64,000 bases of DNA from CAVSUR01 sp963731285 (GTDB lineage: Bacteria; Actinomycetota; Actinomycetes; Streptosporangiales; Streptosporangiaceae). Positions 39,012-48,108 of this stretch are shown one piece after another. The stretch spans positions 1,178,001-1,242,000 of the forward strand of contig CAVSUR010000014.1 in NCBI GenBank assembly GCA_963731285.1. The letters run 5' to 3'. Numbering within the stretch: the stretch's first letter is position 1; each line of letters opens with the position of its first letter. A program made the translations under genes and the position numbers. Below the pieces are notes generated by a model. That model saw only the letters and a program-made list of their open reading frames with translations, ran no database searches and was not told the DNA's origin.

Positions 39012-39490
39012 GCCACCAAACTTAGTGGCTGCCGGCCCGGCCGGCGGTCGGCTTCGCCCGGCTCGGCCGCGTCGGCCAGCGCGTCGACCGCGTCGGCCAG
39101 TTCTCGCAGGGCAGGCAGCGAGGCCAGCAGCGCGGCATGGGTGGCCGGGGTGAGGTCGGTCAGCGCGGCGCGCAGGATGCGGGCGTTTACCCGCTGCCAG
39201 GCTGCCACCGCGTCCTGGCCCGCGGCGGTGAGCTGGATCAATGCGGTCCGGCGGTCGGCCTCCCCGCCGGTGCGGGTGATCAGCTGATCGCGCAGCAGCC
39301 CGTTCACCAGGGTGGCGACCGAGCTGGGCGCCAGCCGCAGCGACCTGGCCAGCTGGCCGGGCCGGGCGCCGGGGGTATCGGCCAGCGCGGACAGCAGCTC
39401 CAGCTGGGCTACAGAGAGGCCGCCGGGCAGTGCCCCGCCCTTGCCCTCGGCCCGCGCGGCCCGGCGCATGGCCCGCCGCAGCCTGGCCAC
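38951..39490 (-). CDS. MarR-family transcriptional regulator
   Basis: About 160-179 residues with a MarR winged helix: SVAQLELLSALADTPGARPG, then RSLRLAPSSVATLVNGLLRD and ITRTGGEADRRTALIQLTAA. It likely represses the flanking MFS and MMPL exporters until a drug-like ligand binds. The frame overlaps the MMPL start by about 60 bases; a one-base change near 39030 would give a stop (TAA) just upstream of the MMPL start instead, so its C-terminus is uncertain. The GTG start at 39490 is the first in frame after the MFS stop. Confidence 0.85.
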   Translation of the reverse strand: MARLRRAMRRAARAEGKGGALPGGLSVAQLELLSALADTPGARPGQLARSLRLAPSSVATLVNGLLRDQLITRTGGEADRRTALIQLTAAGQDAVAAWQRVNARILRAALTDLTPATHAALLASLPALRELADAVDALADAAEPGEADRRPGRQPLSLVACRSTKSSPPSGGSRSGSAG

Positions 39491-39573
39491 CGCGTCGGCG
39501 AGCTGCGGCTCGGCGGCGGGGCCGTTCGGCGCGCCGCCGCCCGGTACAGGCCGGCCCTCCGGTGGCGGCCGGC

Positions 39574-41040
39574 TCAGCTGAAGGCACCGGAGCTGCCTGA
39601 TTCTGCCAGTCGTCGGCCCGCCCCGGCGGATGCCGTCCCCGCGCCCAGCGGGCGGATCAGCAAGGCGAAGACGGCGGCGGCCGCCGCGGCAGCGGCCAGC
39701 ACGGTGATCGCCGGGCCGGGCTCGGGCCGCCCGTCAGCGGCGAGGGGCGCGAGGTGCAGCGCGAGTGTCACCAGCGCGATCCCGAACGTGGTGCCGATCC
39801 CCCTGGCCATATTGACCAGGCCGCCGAGCACGGCAGCGGAGCCCGCGGTCGAGCTGCGCATGATCACGGCGTTGTTGGCCGGGACGAACAGGCCGAGGCC
39901 GAGCCCGGCCAGCGCGAGGCATGGCAGAATTCCTACCAAAGTAGTCGGCATGAACATCAGCATAGCGAGCGCGAGCGCGCAGCAGGCCGCGCCGCCGAAA
40001 CCCCGGTGCCGGTTGGATAGCGAGGCCGCCACCACTGCCTCGGCCGACAGCGCGGCGATGCCGAACCCGGCCGGCAGCGCGGACAGCAGCAGGCCGGCGC
40101 GCAGCTCGCTGCTGTGCCCGGCCAGCATCTGCGGCACCAGCACCAGCGGCCCGAACAGGGCCAGGTAGCCGCAGAATGCCCCGGCCAGTCCCAGCGCCAC
40201 CCGGGTGGAGCGCAGCAGCGCGGGCGGGATCAGCGGGAACCTGGCCCGCCGCTGGCGGCGCCAGAAGGCCGCGCCGAGGATCGCGGCCGCGACGGCCAGG
40301 CCGGCCGCGGCCACGGCCGGCAGCCGCAGGCCGCCGGCCGCCGACAGGGCCAGCAGCAGCGCGGTGGTCGTGGCCGCCAGCAGCAGCGCGCCGGCCCAGT
40401 CGAACGAGTCGGTCCGGCTGAACTGCCGGGTCCGCGGCAGCAGGTACCGCCCCGCCACCACGGCGGCGCAGCCGACCGGGACGTTGATCCAGTACACGAA
40501 CCTCCAGCCCGCCGTCTGGACCAGCAGCCCGCCGAGGGCCGGGCCGAGGCCAAGGCCGATGGACTGCGCAGCGGCCTGCACGCTCAGCGCCAGCCGCATC
40601 CGCGCGGGCGGCACGCTGGTGATGACCAGCGCCACGCTGTTGGCCTGCAGCATCGCCGCGCCCGCGGCCTGCACCAGGCGGCAGCCGATCAGCACGCCGA
40701 GCGACGGGGCCAGGCCGCAGGCGGCCGAGGCGATGGTGAACACGATGAAGCCATAGCCGTACACCAGCTTGCGGCCCACCGCGTCGGCGGCCCGGCCGGC
40801 CGGGGCCAGCAAGGCCACCAGGGCCAGCAGGTAGGCCAGCGAAACCCACTGCACCGCGGCCAGCGGCGCCGCGAACTGATGCTGCATGGGCCGGAACGTC
40901 AGCGTGACGATGCTGGCGTCCAGCTGTCCCATGAACGCGCCGAAGCACACCACCCCGACGGCCAGCCACGGGGCCCGCGGGTTGCGCCGGACCGAGGCGG
41001 GCCTGGCCGCCTCCCGGAAAATGCTTCTGTCACCGAACAT
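39574..41040 (-). CDS. MFS drug efflux transporter, EmrB/QacA type
   Basis: A 488-residue multi-spanning protein of about 14 helices. The N-terminal motif D1-type FGAFMGQLDASIVTLTFRPM and the loop motif PAGRAADAVGRKLVYGYGFI place it in the DHA2 drug:H+ antiporter group. Motif C-like ALGGLLVQTAGWRFVYWINV is present. It heads a minus-strand operon with MarR, MMPL and a glycosyltransferase. Divergent from sepH, with 276 bases between. The substrate is unknown. Confidence 0.88.
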   Translation of the reverse strand: MFGDRSIFREAARPASVRRNPRAPWLAVGVVCFGAFMGQLDASIVTLTFRPMQHQFAAPLAAVQWVSLAYLLALVALLAPAGRAADAVGRKLVYGYGFIVFTIASAACGLAPSLGVLIGCRLVQAAGAAMLQANSVALVITSVPPARMRLALSVQAAAQSIGLGLGPALGGLLVQTAGWRFVYWINVPVGCAAVVAGRYLLPRTRQFSRTDSFDWAGALLLAATTTALLLALSAAGGLRLPAVAAAGLAVAAAILGAAFWRRQRRARFPLIPPALLRSTRVALGLAGAFCGYLALFGPLVLVPQMLAGHSSELRAGLLLSALPAGFGIAALSAEAVVAASLSNRHRGFGGAACCALALAMLMFMPTTLVGILPCLALAGLGLGLFVPANNAVIMRSSTAGSAAVLGGLVNMARGIGTTFGIALVTLALHLAPLAADGRPEPGPAITVLAAAAAAAAVFALLIRPLGAGTASAGAGRRLAESGSSGAFS

Positions 41041-41316
41041 TTAGTTTCATGGTAACAGCGGGTGCCGGGCACCGCGACGTGCCCCGACGGCATTATTCGG
41101 CAATACCCGCCCCCGGGGATCCGGCCGTGAATACCCTGCGGAACAGTTGCTAGCCGCTTCGCGGCCGCGGCGTGCCGCGGCACGAGGGAATTTGGCGTGG
41201 TTGGCACGGGACATGCCGAGAGCGGTGCTGGCCAGGACGCCTCCAGGCCGGCAGACTCGTGCTGGGGAGGTCCGAGCTTCGCCCCTGCGCGGCCGGGCAG
41301 CGCGGAAAGGACGCCG

Positions 41317-42405
41317 ATGCGGGAGCTGCGCCTTATCGCGGTCAGCGAGGACGGCAGTTTCGCGATCCTCGACATCCCCGGACGGGGCGGGAGATTCTCG
41401 CTGCCCATCGATGACCGGCTCAGGACGGTGGCGCGAGGCCAGTTCTCCCGGCTCGCCCAGTACGAGATCGAGGTGGAGAGTCCGTTGCGACCCAAGGAGA
41501 TCCAGGACCGAATCCGAGCCGGCGAGAAAGCGGATGAAATCGCCGATGCCGCGGGAGTCCCGATCGAGCGGGTCCGCAGATTCGAGGGCCCGGTGCTGGC
41601 CGAGCGGGAATACCAGGCCCAGGAGGCGCAGCGGGTGACGGTGCGCAGCCACGGCGATGCCGGGCCGGGGCCGCGGCTGGGTGACGTCGTCACCGAGCGG
41701 CTGGCCGGACTGGGCGCAAGCGCTGACGACACGCGCTGGGATTCGCGCAAGCGCCCGGACGGGAACTGGCAGGTCAGGCTGGACTACGCCCTCTCCGGCC
41801 GGCCTCAGCACGCCGAGTGGGTCTTCGACCCCCGCAGCCGGCACGTCTCGCCCGCCGATGACCAGGCAAAGCGGCTGTGCCTGGCCGAGTCTGAATGGCC
41901 GGCGCCGCCCCCGTCGGACCACGGCACGGGTACCGCCACGGTAACGCCGATCGGCTCTCGCCTGGCCCAGGCGCACCAGCCCGATCCCGGCTCTGACCAG
42001 GCCCGGCAGCCTGCTCATGGCGCGGCGGCCAGCGCGGCCGGCCCGGGCGGGACCTACCCAGCCGGGGCCCGGCCCGCCGGGCGGCATACGGCCGCGACCG
42101 GGTCAGCCGAGCCGGGACCGGCCGGGCCGCCCCCGGCCAGCGGACGGTCATCCGCGCCGGATCCACGGGCGGCTGCGGCGGCGGACGCGCGGGATCGCCA
42201 GCCGGATTCCGCCCGTAGCGCGGCGGGGCATCCGGCCCCAGAGGATCAGCCCCCTCAGGATCAGCCCCGCGAGGATCCGGCCACGGCAGAGCGGGCGGCT
42301 GCGCCTGCTCGCCCGGCGCGCAAGGCGGCCGGCGGTAAGTCACGGCGCGCATCCGTGCCGTCGTGGGACGAGATCATGTTCGGCAACTCCCGGCAGCCAG
42401 ACTGA
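41317..42405 (+). CDS. sepH: Septation protein SepH (DUF3071)
   Basis: A 362-residue cell-division regulator. The N-terminal DUF3071 domain is intact: MRELRLIAVSEDGSFAILDI, SLPIDDRLR, then a helix-turn-helix-like segment (RAGEKADEIADAAGVPIERV RRFEGPVLAEREYQAQEA in sequence). Residues 120-190 hold the second conserved block ending HAEWVFDPRSRHVSPAD. The remainder is a disordered Pro/Ala/Gly/Asp-rich tail closing with SWDEIMFGNSRQPD, a conserved SepH ending. In Streptomyces and mycobacteria SepH binds FtsZ and promotes Z-ring assembly. ATG 41317 follows GGAAAGGA. The upstream frame has no ribosome site. Confidence 0.92.
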   Translation: MRELRLIAVSEDGSFAILDIPGRGGRFSLPIDDRLRTVARGQFSRLAQYEIEVESPLRPKEIQDRIRAGEKADEIADAAGVPIERVRRFEGPVLAEREYQAQEAQRVTVRSHGDAGPGPRLGDVVTERLAGLGASADDTRWDSRKRPDGNWQVRLDYALSGRPQHAEWVFDPRSRHVSPADDQAKRLCLAESEWPAPPPSDHGTGTATVTPIGSRLAQAHQPDPGSDQARQPAHGAAASAAGPGGTYPAGARPAGRHTAATGSAEPGPAGPPPASGRSSAPDPRAAAAADARDRQPDSARSAAGHPAPEDQPPQDQPREDPATAERAAAPARPARKAAGGKSRRASVPSWDEIMFGNSRQPD

Positions 42406-42815
42406 TCCCGGCAGCCGGAACTAGCGCGGCCGGGCGGCCCGCTATCGGCGTACGGCTAGGCCGGACGGTCTAATTTGCGCAGCCTGATCACTATGCCGGT
42501 GGCTCAATTAGCCGCATTCCGATACGGCAAAGCGACGCATTGCGACGCCGTTACGCGGGCCCGGACCAGGGCCGTCCGGCTGCGCGTGACCTGAGAGCAG
42601 GATGCGGTTCCGCCGGGCCGGTCGGCAAACGGCGCGACACGCATCCGTAAAGTTCTCGAATTACGTGACACGCGCCATAGCGTCTCGACACAATTGTTTG
42701 CAGGCGTTCAGCCTTCGAATATCCAGGGTGCTTGCAGTGCGGGGGGAGACTCGCGTCGGTGACCGCGCGGGCTTAGCGGGCGCCGACTCGCAGGTCATGC
42801 CGCGATGGATGTGTG
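42406..42815. other. Intergenic region between sepH and the Tyr/Gly-rich protein
   Basis: About 410 bases with no convincing gene. It is less GC-rich than the surroundings, especially 42640-42730 (AAAGTTCTCGAATTACGTG and ACACAATTGTTTGCAGGC). A promoter for the downstream membrane protein is expected here, and a structured leader is possible given the distance. I looked for a c-di-AMP riboswitch, common in actinomycete cell-wall genes, and did not see its conserved blocks. Confidence 0.4.
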
Positions 42816-45007
42816 ATGATTAAGATCGTTGTCGGTCTTGCCGCAGTTGTGACCTTGATCATCGTTATCACTCTGCTGGCTGTGCGATATCTGCGTGCTG
42901 ACGAGGGTGATCTCGACGACCGCCCGGGCAAGCCCCGCCGCAGGTCCGGCTCCGAGCTGGCTGAGTCAGGGCCGCCCCGGGACAGCCAGCGCGGCCGGCC
43001 CCAGCCGGGGCGAGACAGCTACCAGAGCGACGGCCGGGAACGCGGTCCGCGACCGGACAGCCCGCAGGGTTATCCACCGCAGCCGGCCTTGCGCGACGGT
43101 GCCGGCCGGGCACGGCCAGGAGAGAAGCAATCCGGGGGCGAGAACGACCGGCCGAGCACGGACTGGGACTCGCTCTCCGACATCGACTACTGGACCGAGC
43201 TCGTCGCCGACAAGCCGCTGGCGACGACGGCCAGGACGGCCGGGCCGTCTTCCGGGGCAGCGCCGTGGCGCGGCGATGCCGCCGGTGACTTCGGAGACCC
43301 GCGGCGCCCGGCCGCGGGAACCGGACGGCCCCGGGACCTGCCGTTGGCCGAGACCGCCACCCAGGCCATGTCCGTGCCGCCCCTGATGACCCGGGCCGAC
43401 GAGCCGCCGACGGACCCGCTGACCCGGCCGGGGGGCGGCTCCGGCCGGCGCCCCCGGCCGCTGCCGGGTTCGACGACGATCCGCTCACGAGCCCCTCGTT
43501 CCCCCGCGTGGACGCCGACAGCCGCGCCTATCGCAGCGGCCGGGCGGCCACCGGGCCGGGTGGCACTCCGCTCGTTGCGCCGGGAAGCGAGTCGCCCCGG
43601 CTGGCCGCGGGCTACGATCCGGGCCCATCGGGGTCCGCAGCCGAGTATGGCCAGTCCGGCCGGACCGACGCGGGCGGCTACGGCCGCCCTGCTCCCACCG
43701 CCGATGACCCGCTGGGCCTGGGTCCGGGCTGGGACGGCTCAGGCCGCTCTGACGGCACCCGCCGCTCCCGCGGTGCCCTCTATGGTTCTGAAGGTGCCCG
43801 CGGCTCCGCGGGTCCATACGGAGCCGGTGAGCCCTATCAGCCTGCCGATCATTACCGCCCCTCGGACGGGACCGCCGGCTTCGCCAGGGACGTCCTTCCC
43901 CCCGGCCCGGCCGGATTCCCCAGCCCGCCAGAACACCAGGGGCCCAGCGCCCACCCGGGCTCGGAGCGCTATCCGGACAGCTACGGCCGCCCCGGCCCCG
44001 GGTCCGGCCCGAGCCGCTATCCCGAGGGGGGCGGCTATCCCGCCGGCACGCGCAGCGCAAGCAGCGGCACATCTGCCGGTTACCGGAACGGCGATTCGGG
44101 GAGCTACTCCGGGCGGTACGTGGCCGGCCACGGTGACGCCGGCGCGGCCGATAGCTACCGTGCGAGTTACCTCGATCGGCCGGTGGGCAGGCATCCCGGC
44201 GCATCCGGCTACGGCAGCGGGCCCAGCAGCCCGGCTGGCGGTCATGATCCGGACAGGGCCGCCCCGTCGGCGCAGGCCGCTGACCCGCCCTCGTATGACT
44301 TCCCGTCCGGTCCTTCCGGCTATGCTGGCCAGCCTGGTCGCCCGAGCCGGCCTGACTACCTGGACCCGAGCTACCCGGCCCCGGACTACGCCAGGCCGGA
44401 TTATCCAGGGCCGGATTCCCCGGGCTCACCCCGGCACGGCCGGGCGGCCCACCGGGCCGCCTCGGGTGCCGCTGGATTCCCGGACCCGCTCGGCCCGGCT
44501 CCCTACCGAACCGAAGACCGCTACCGCGCAGACGACAGCTATCGGGGTGCGGGCAGCTACGCCGGCAGCACCGGCAGCACCGGCAGCTCGGACCGAAGTA
44601 CCTACCCGGACCGCACTGGCTACTCAGGCAGCTACCCGGACCGCAGCGCCTACTCAGACACCAGCGGTTATTCAGACACCAGCGGTTATTCAGGCGGCGG
44701 TGCCCACGCGAACGGCGGTACCTTCCCGAACGGCTCCGGGTATCCGGCGGCCGGCTATTCAGCTGACCGCGACTATCGGCCCGGCAGCGGCTACGACAGC
44801 GGAGCCGGCTACCGCAGCGGGGGGGCCCACCGCAACTCCGCCGGGTCCCTTGACGGCCCTGGCTACGGCTCGCCGCGCTACCCTCAGCGGAACGGCGGCA
44901 GTTATGGCGCACAGCCATATCCGGCGCCGGCCTACGATACTGACGCGACGGACCCCTACCGGGTAAACCCAGGCCGCTACCCCGGACGGGACCAGGACAG
45001 AGGCTGA
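42816..45007 (+). CDS. Single-pass membrane protein with long Tyr/Gly/Ser/Pro-rich tail, frameshifted
   Basis: About 730 residues, not assignable to a known family. One transmembrane helix near the start (IVVGLAAVVTLIIVITLLAV) is followed by a Lys/Arg/Asp-rich cytoplasmic segment with a short ordered patch (STDWDSLSDIDYWTELVAD, TQAMSVPP). The rest is low-complexity: Tyr flanked by Gly, Ser or Pro recurs dozens of times (SYGRPGPGSGP, YSDTSGYSDTSGY, GSGYDSGAGYRSGG). DNA tandem copies TCAGACACCAGCGGTTAT occur at 44654 and 44672. The frame shifts at about 43440-43465; joining the two frames gives GFDDDPLTSPSFPRVDADSR. It is 410 bases downstream of sepH, so a cell-division or envelope role is an inference. 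ATG 42816 is the likely start. Confidence 0.6.
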
Positions 45008-45077
45008 ACCCCGGCCCGGGGCTTGACAAGACTGACCGGCACGCGCTGACAATGTGCCGACCCGCGAGGCAGGTGAG

Positions 45078-45368
45078 ATGCAGGACGCCACCCGAGATCA
45101 TGCACGTAGTTACTTCTTGCAGCGGCTTGCGAACGAGCTAGATACGCAGGGTTTTCATTCCAGCGTGAAGACCAGCTATCCGGCGGCGCTACACGTCTTC
45201 ATCCCCGGTGCGTCGATGCTCGCGGAGTGCATCGACTGCATTTCCGGCACGGACAGCAATGGGCGGCTTTGCTGGTACTACCGCTGGTCCTGGGGTGAGG
45301 TGCTGCATGACACCGAAGACCCGCCCGGTGCAGCGGCCAAGGTTGCCGAGGTCCTGGCGGCGCGCTGA
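45078..45368 (+). CDS. Small hypothetical protein, 96 residues
   Basis: A soluble-looking protein of about 96 residues of unknown function. It begins MQDATRDHARSYFLQRLANE and has a compact core (SVKTSYPAALHVFIPGASML), a Trp-rich strand (CWYYRWSWGEVLHD) and an Ala-rich C-terminal helix. GGTGAG precedes the ATG at 45078. Base composition is a little lower in GC than its neighbours. Codon use and the hydrophobic-polar pattern support a real gene. No family is recognised. Confidence 0.6.
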   Translation: MQDATRDHARSYFLQRLANELDTQGFHSSVKTSYPAALHVFIPGASMLAECIDCISGTDSNGRLCWYYRWSWGEVLHDTEDPPGAAAKVAEVLAAR

Positions 45369-45439
45369 CGCCATAGCGGCCGGCGCCGCGGCTGACGCCA
45401 TCTGACCGCGGCGCTAGCGGCCCGCCGCTGGCCGCCAGC

Positions 45440-45928
45440 TCACCGGGCGGCGCTTTCCGTCAGCGCCAGCCGGACGGCCGCGGCCGCGGAATCTGCCCGG
45501 GCCGGCCCGGTGACGGTCCGCCGGCCGGTGCGCACCTCCCAGCCGTCGATCACGACCGTCGGCTTGCCCATCCGCATCGCCAGCGCGATCTCGCTCAGCG
45601 TTCCCCAGCTTCCGCCGACAGCGATGACCGCGTCGGCGGCCCGCACCAGCAGGCCGTTCCGCAGCTCCCCCAGCCCGGTGGGCAGCGCGACGGACAGGAA
45701 GTCATTGCCCGCGTACCGGTCAGTGCCCGGCAGCAGGCCGACGGTCAGGCCGCCGCAGGCGGCGGCACCCTGGCACGCGGCCGCCATCACCCCGCCGAGC
45801 CCGCCGCACATCACGATGGCCCCGGCCCGGGCCAGCTCCCGGCCGACCTCCCCGGCCAGCTCACACGCCATTTCATCCGCGCCGTCACCGGGCCCGATCA
45901 CGGCGATGCATGGTGCGCGATCCGCCAT
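45440..45928 (-). CDS. LOG-family / TIGR00725-like protein
   Basis: A 162-residue Rossmann-fold protein. It has VIGPGDGADEMACELAGEVG near the N-terminus, the CGGLGGVMAAACQGA loop, and GGSWGTLSEIALAMRMGKPT with the Glu expected at the nucleotide site. This is the DprA/LOG fold; relatives release cytokinin bases from riboside monophosphates, but the TIGR00725 group has no proven substrate. It is a stand-alone gene facing the small protein at 45078. Confidence 0.85.
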   Translation of the reverse strand: MADRAPCIAVIGPGDGADEMACELAGEVGRELARAGAIVMCGGLGGVMAAACQGAAACGGLTVGLLPGTDRYAGNDFLSVALPTGLGELRNGLLVRAADAVIAVGGSWGTLSEIALAMRMGKPTVVIDGWEVRTGRRTVTGPARADSAAAAVRLALTESAAR

Positions 45929-46109
45929 TGTGCTCCCTTATCCGGCCCTTTGCCCAGGGCCCGCCCGGGTCACCGGCGTTACCTGGGTCTATGCCCGGGG
46001 CCCGGGGTCCGCGGCCGGTGCCGACCGGCTCGCGCCGGCCCTGACATGATCATAGGAACCCGGACCATGCCCGCCAGGGTGTGGCTCAGCCTGGAAGGAA
46101 CCCCCGTAC

Positions 46110-47192
46110 ATGGCCGCTGAGCACATGGCCGCTGAGCCCGCCGCGATCGCGCAGCTTGACGTGCCGACGACCCGGTTGCGCACGCACGTGCTCGAAGCGG
46201 GCCCGCGGGACGCGCCGGCCCTCGTCCTGGTGCACGGCAACGTCTCCAGCGCCCAGTTCTTCGCCGGCCTCATGACCGGGCTGGGACGGCAGTACCACTG
46301 CCTTGCTGCTGACCTGCGCGGATTCGGCAGGTCGGCGGCGCTCCCGGCGGACGCGCGGCGCGGCGTCCGCGACTACGCCGACGACCTGCACGCCCTGCTG
46401 GCCGAGGGCGGCCTGGTCACTGCCGGGGAGCCGGTGCACCTGCTCGGCTGGTCGCTCGGCGGCGCGGTCGTGCTCCAGTACGCCATCGACAACCCCGGCG
46501 AAGTCCGCTCGATCGTGCTGGAGAGCCCGATGTCGCCGTACGGGTTCGGCGGCACCCGCGACGAGACTGGCACGCCCTGCTGGCCGGACTTCGCCGGGTC
46601 CGGCGGCGGTACCGCCAGCCCGGAGCTGGTGCGGCGCATCGCGGCGGGCGATCGTAGCGACGCGGACATGGCCTCGCCGCGCCGGGTGCTGACTAGCGTT
46701 TACGTGCACCCGCCCGCGCCGCTGCCGCCCGGCGTCGAGGACGAGCTGCTCGACGGCATGCTGCAGATGGCCATCGGCGACGATTTCTACCCAGGCGACG
46801 CGATGCCGTCGCCGAACTGGCCGGGCACGGCTCCCGGCGAGCGCGGGGTTAACAACGCGATCTCCCCCAGATACTGCGACGTGTCCGGCTTCGCGGCCGC
46901 GGCGAGCCGGCCGGACGTGCTGTGGGTCCGCGGCGACGCGGACCAGATCGTGTCCGACACCTCTCTGGTGGATCTGGGCTATCTCGGCCAGCTCGGCGCG
47001 GTGCCGGGCTGGCCGGGCGCGCAAGATTATCCCCCGCAGCCGATGATCGGCCAGATGCGCGCCGTGCTGAACCGGTACCAGGCCGCCGGCGGCCGCTACG
47101 CCGAGCATGTCCTGGCCGCTTGCGGGCACTCGCCGCATCTGGAGCGGCCGCGCGAGTTCACCGACCTGGTGGCGGGCTTCCTGGCGCGCTGA
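46110..47192 (+). CDS. Alpha/beta hydrolase
   Basis: A 360-residue alpha/beta-fold hydrolase. The oxyanion segment is VLVHGNVSSAQFF, the nucleophile Ser115 in LLGWSLGGAVVLQYA, the acid in WVRGDADQIVSDTS and the base in AACGHSPHLERPREF. Lid-type insertion near 145-240 carries DDFYPGDAMPSPNWPGTAPG. Substrate unknown; haloalkane or ester hydrolases are both possible. ATG 46110 has GGAAGGA upstream; ATG 46125 is an alternative. Its 3' end overlaps the convergent dehydratase gene by 35 bases. Confidence 0.85.
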   Translation: MAAEHMAAEPAAIAQLDVPTTRLRTHVLEAGPRDAPALVLVHGNVSSAQFFAGLMTGLGRQYHCLAADLRGFGRSAALPADARRGVRDYADDLHALLAEGGLVTAGEPVHLLGWSLGGAVVLQYAIDNPGEVRSIVLESPMSPYGFGGTRDETGTPCWPDFAGSGGGTASPELVRRIAAGDRSDADMASPRRVLTSVYVHPPAPLPPGVEDELLDGMLQMAIGDDFYPGDAMPSPNWPGTAPGERGVNNAISPRYCDVSGFAAAASRPDVLWVRGDADQIVSDTSLVDLGYLGQLGAVPGWPGAQDYPPQPMIGQMRAVLNRYQAAGGRYAEHVLAACGHSPHLERPREFTDLVAGFLAR

Positions 47193-48108
47193 GCTCCCCG
47201 GTGGCGGTCAGCCGCCCGGCCGAGTCGCGCACCGTGCACCGGACCGTGTGCTGCGTCTCGCCGTCAGCCCGCCCGGGCCCGTCAGCCCGCCCGGCTGTAG
47301 CCACGTGCAGTCCCTGGCCCTCGAGCAGCGGCGACACCAGCCGGTAGGCAAACGCGCACCGCAGCGGCGGCGGCGCCGTCCGCCGGGCCAGCTCCGCCAT
47401 CAGGATCGCCTGCAGCGGACCGTGCACCACCAGGCCCGGGTAGCCCTCGATGTCCCGGGTGAAATCCCGGTCGTAGTGAATCCGGTGCCCGTTGTAGGTC
47501 AGGGCGGAGAACCGGAACAGCAGCACCGGGCCGGCCGGGACCGACCAGTCCGCGCCCGGCCCGGCGGGCACTCCGGCCGGGCCGGGCGCCCGGCCCGGTT
47601 CCGCCGCCGGGGCGCCGGGGCGGCTGCCGCCCGCAGGGCCTGCGCGGCCGCCGCCCGGGACGGCCGGCGCCGCGGCGTCCCGGTAGACGATGTCCTGCTC
47701 CTCGGCCACCGCGACCGCGCCGTCCTGGCTGATCTCGGTCCGGACGGTGACGAAGGAGAGGCGGCCCGACCGGCCGTGTTTCTCCGCCGAGCCGCAGACC
47801 CAGGTCCGCCGGGTGGCGGCCGTGCCGGTGCGCAGCGCCGCCAGCCGCCAGACCCGGCCGCCAGCGAACATCCGGCGGCGGCCCGGCCCCGGCGGAAGCG
47901 GAATGCCGCCGGATGCCCGGTGCCCGTCCGGGTCCAGCTCGGCCTGCGGCGGACGGTCGAGCAGGTACACCCAGTGCCACAGCAGCGGCAGCGCGGCCCC
48001 GCCGTCCAGATCGGGCAGCTCGACCCCGAGCAGCCCGGCCAGCGCCCGGGCCGGGCCGGTGGTCAGCGGCTCGGTCAGCTCGACGACATCCGGTCCGGTC
48101 TGCGTCAC
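47158..48108 (-). CDS. HTD2/MaoC-type dehydratase, mesaconyl-C4-CoA hydratase-like
   Basis: A 316-residue FAS1-like/MaoC-type protein. The N-terminal part has LPLLWHWVYLLDRPPQAELD and GGRVWRLAALRTGTAATRRT, the C-terminal hot-dog domain has FRFSALTYNGHRIHYDRDFT and YPGLVVHGPLQAILMAELAR. The pattern matches mesaconyl-C4-CoA hydratase (3-methylfumaryl-CoA hydratase) and fungal HTD2. An Ala/Gly/Pro-rich insertion of about 35 residues lies before the hot-dog fold. GTG 48108 overlaps the CoA-transferase stop by four bases, so the two form an operon. It would hydrate a C4-branched enoyl-CoA. Which one is not shown by sequence. Confidence 0.8.
   Translation of the reverse strand: MTQTGPDVVELTEPLTTGPARALAGLLGVELPDLDGGAALPLLWHWVYLLDRPPQAELDPDGHRASGGIPLPPGPGRRRMFAGGRVWRLAALRTGTAATRRTWVCGSAEKHGRSGRLSFVTVRTEISQDGAVAVAEEQDIVYRDAAAPAVPGGGRAGPAGGSRPGAPAAEPGRAPGPAGVPAGPGADWSVPAGPVLLFRFSALTYNGHRIHYDRDFTRDIEGYPGLVVHGPLQAILMAELARRTAPPPLRCAFAYRLVSPLLEGQGLHVATAGRADGPGRADGETQHTVRCTVRDSAGRLTATGELSAPGSPPPGR

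Noticed and set aside
42406..42815. c-di-AMP (ydaO) riboswitch
   Set aside because: The conserved blocks of that RNA were not found; only a lower GC content supports regulation here.
43485..45101. 538-residue Arg/Ser/Pro-rich frame on the minus strand
   Set aside because: It mirrors the Tyr/Gly/Ser-rich plus-strand protein and has no ribosome site or domain; the plus frame has a membrane helix and conserved position after sepH.
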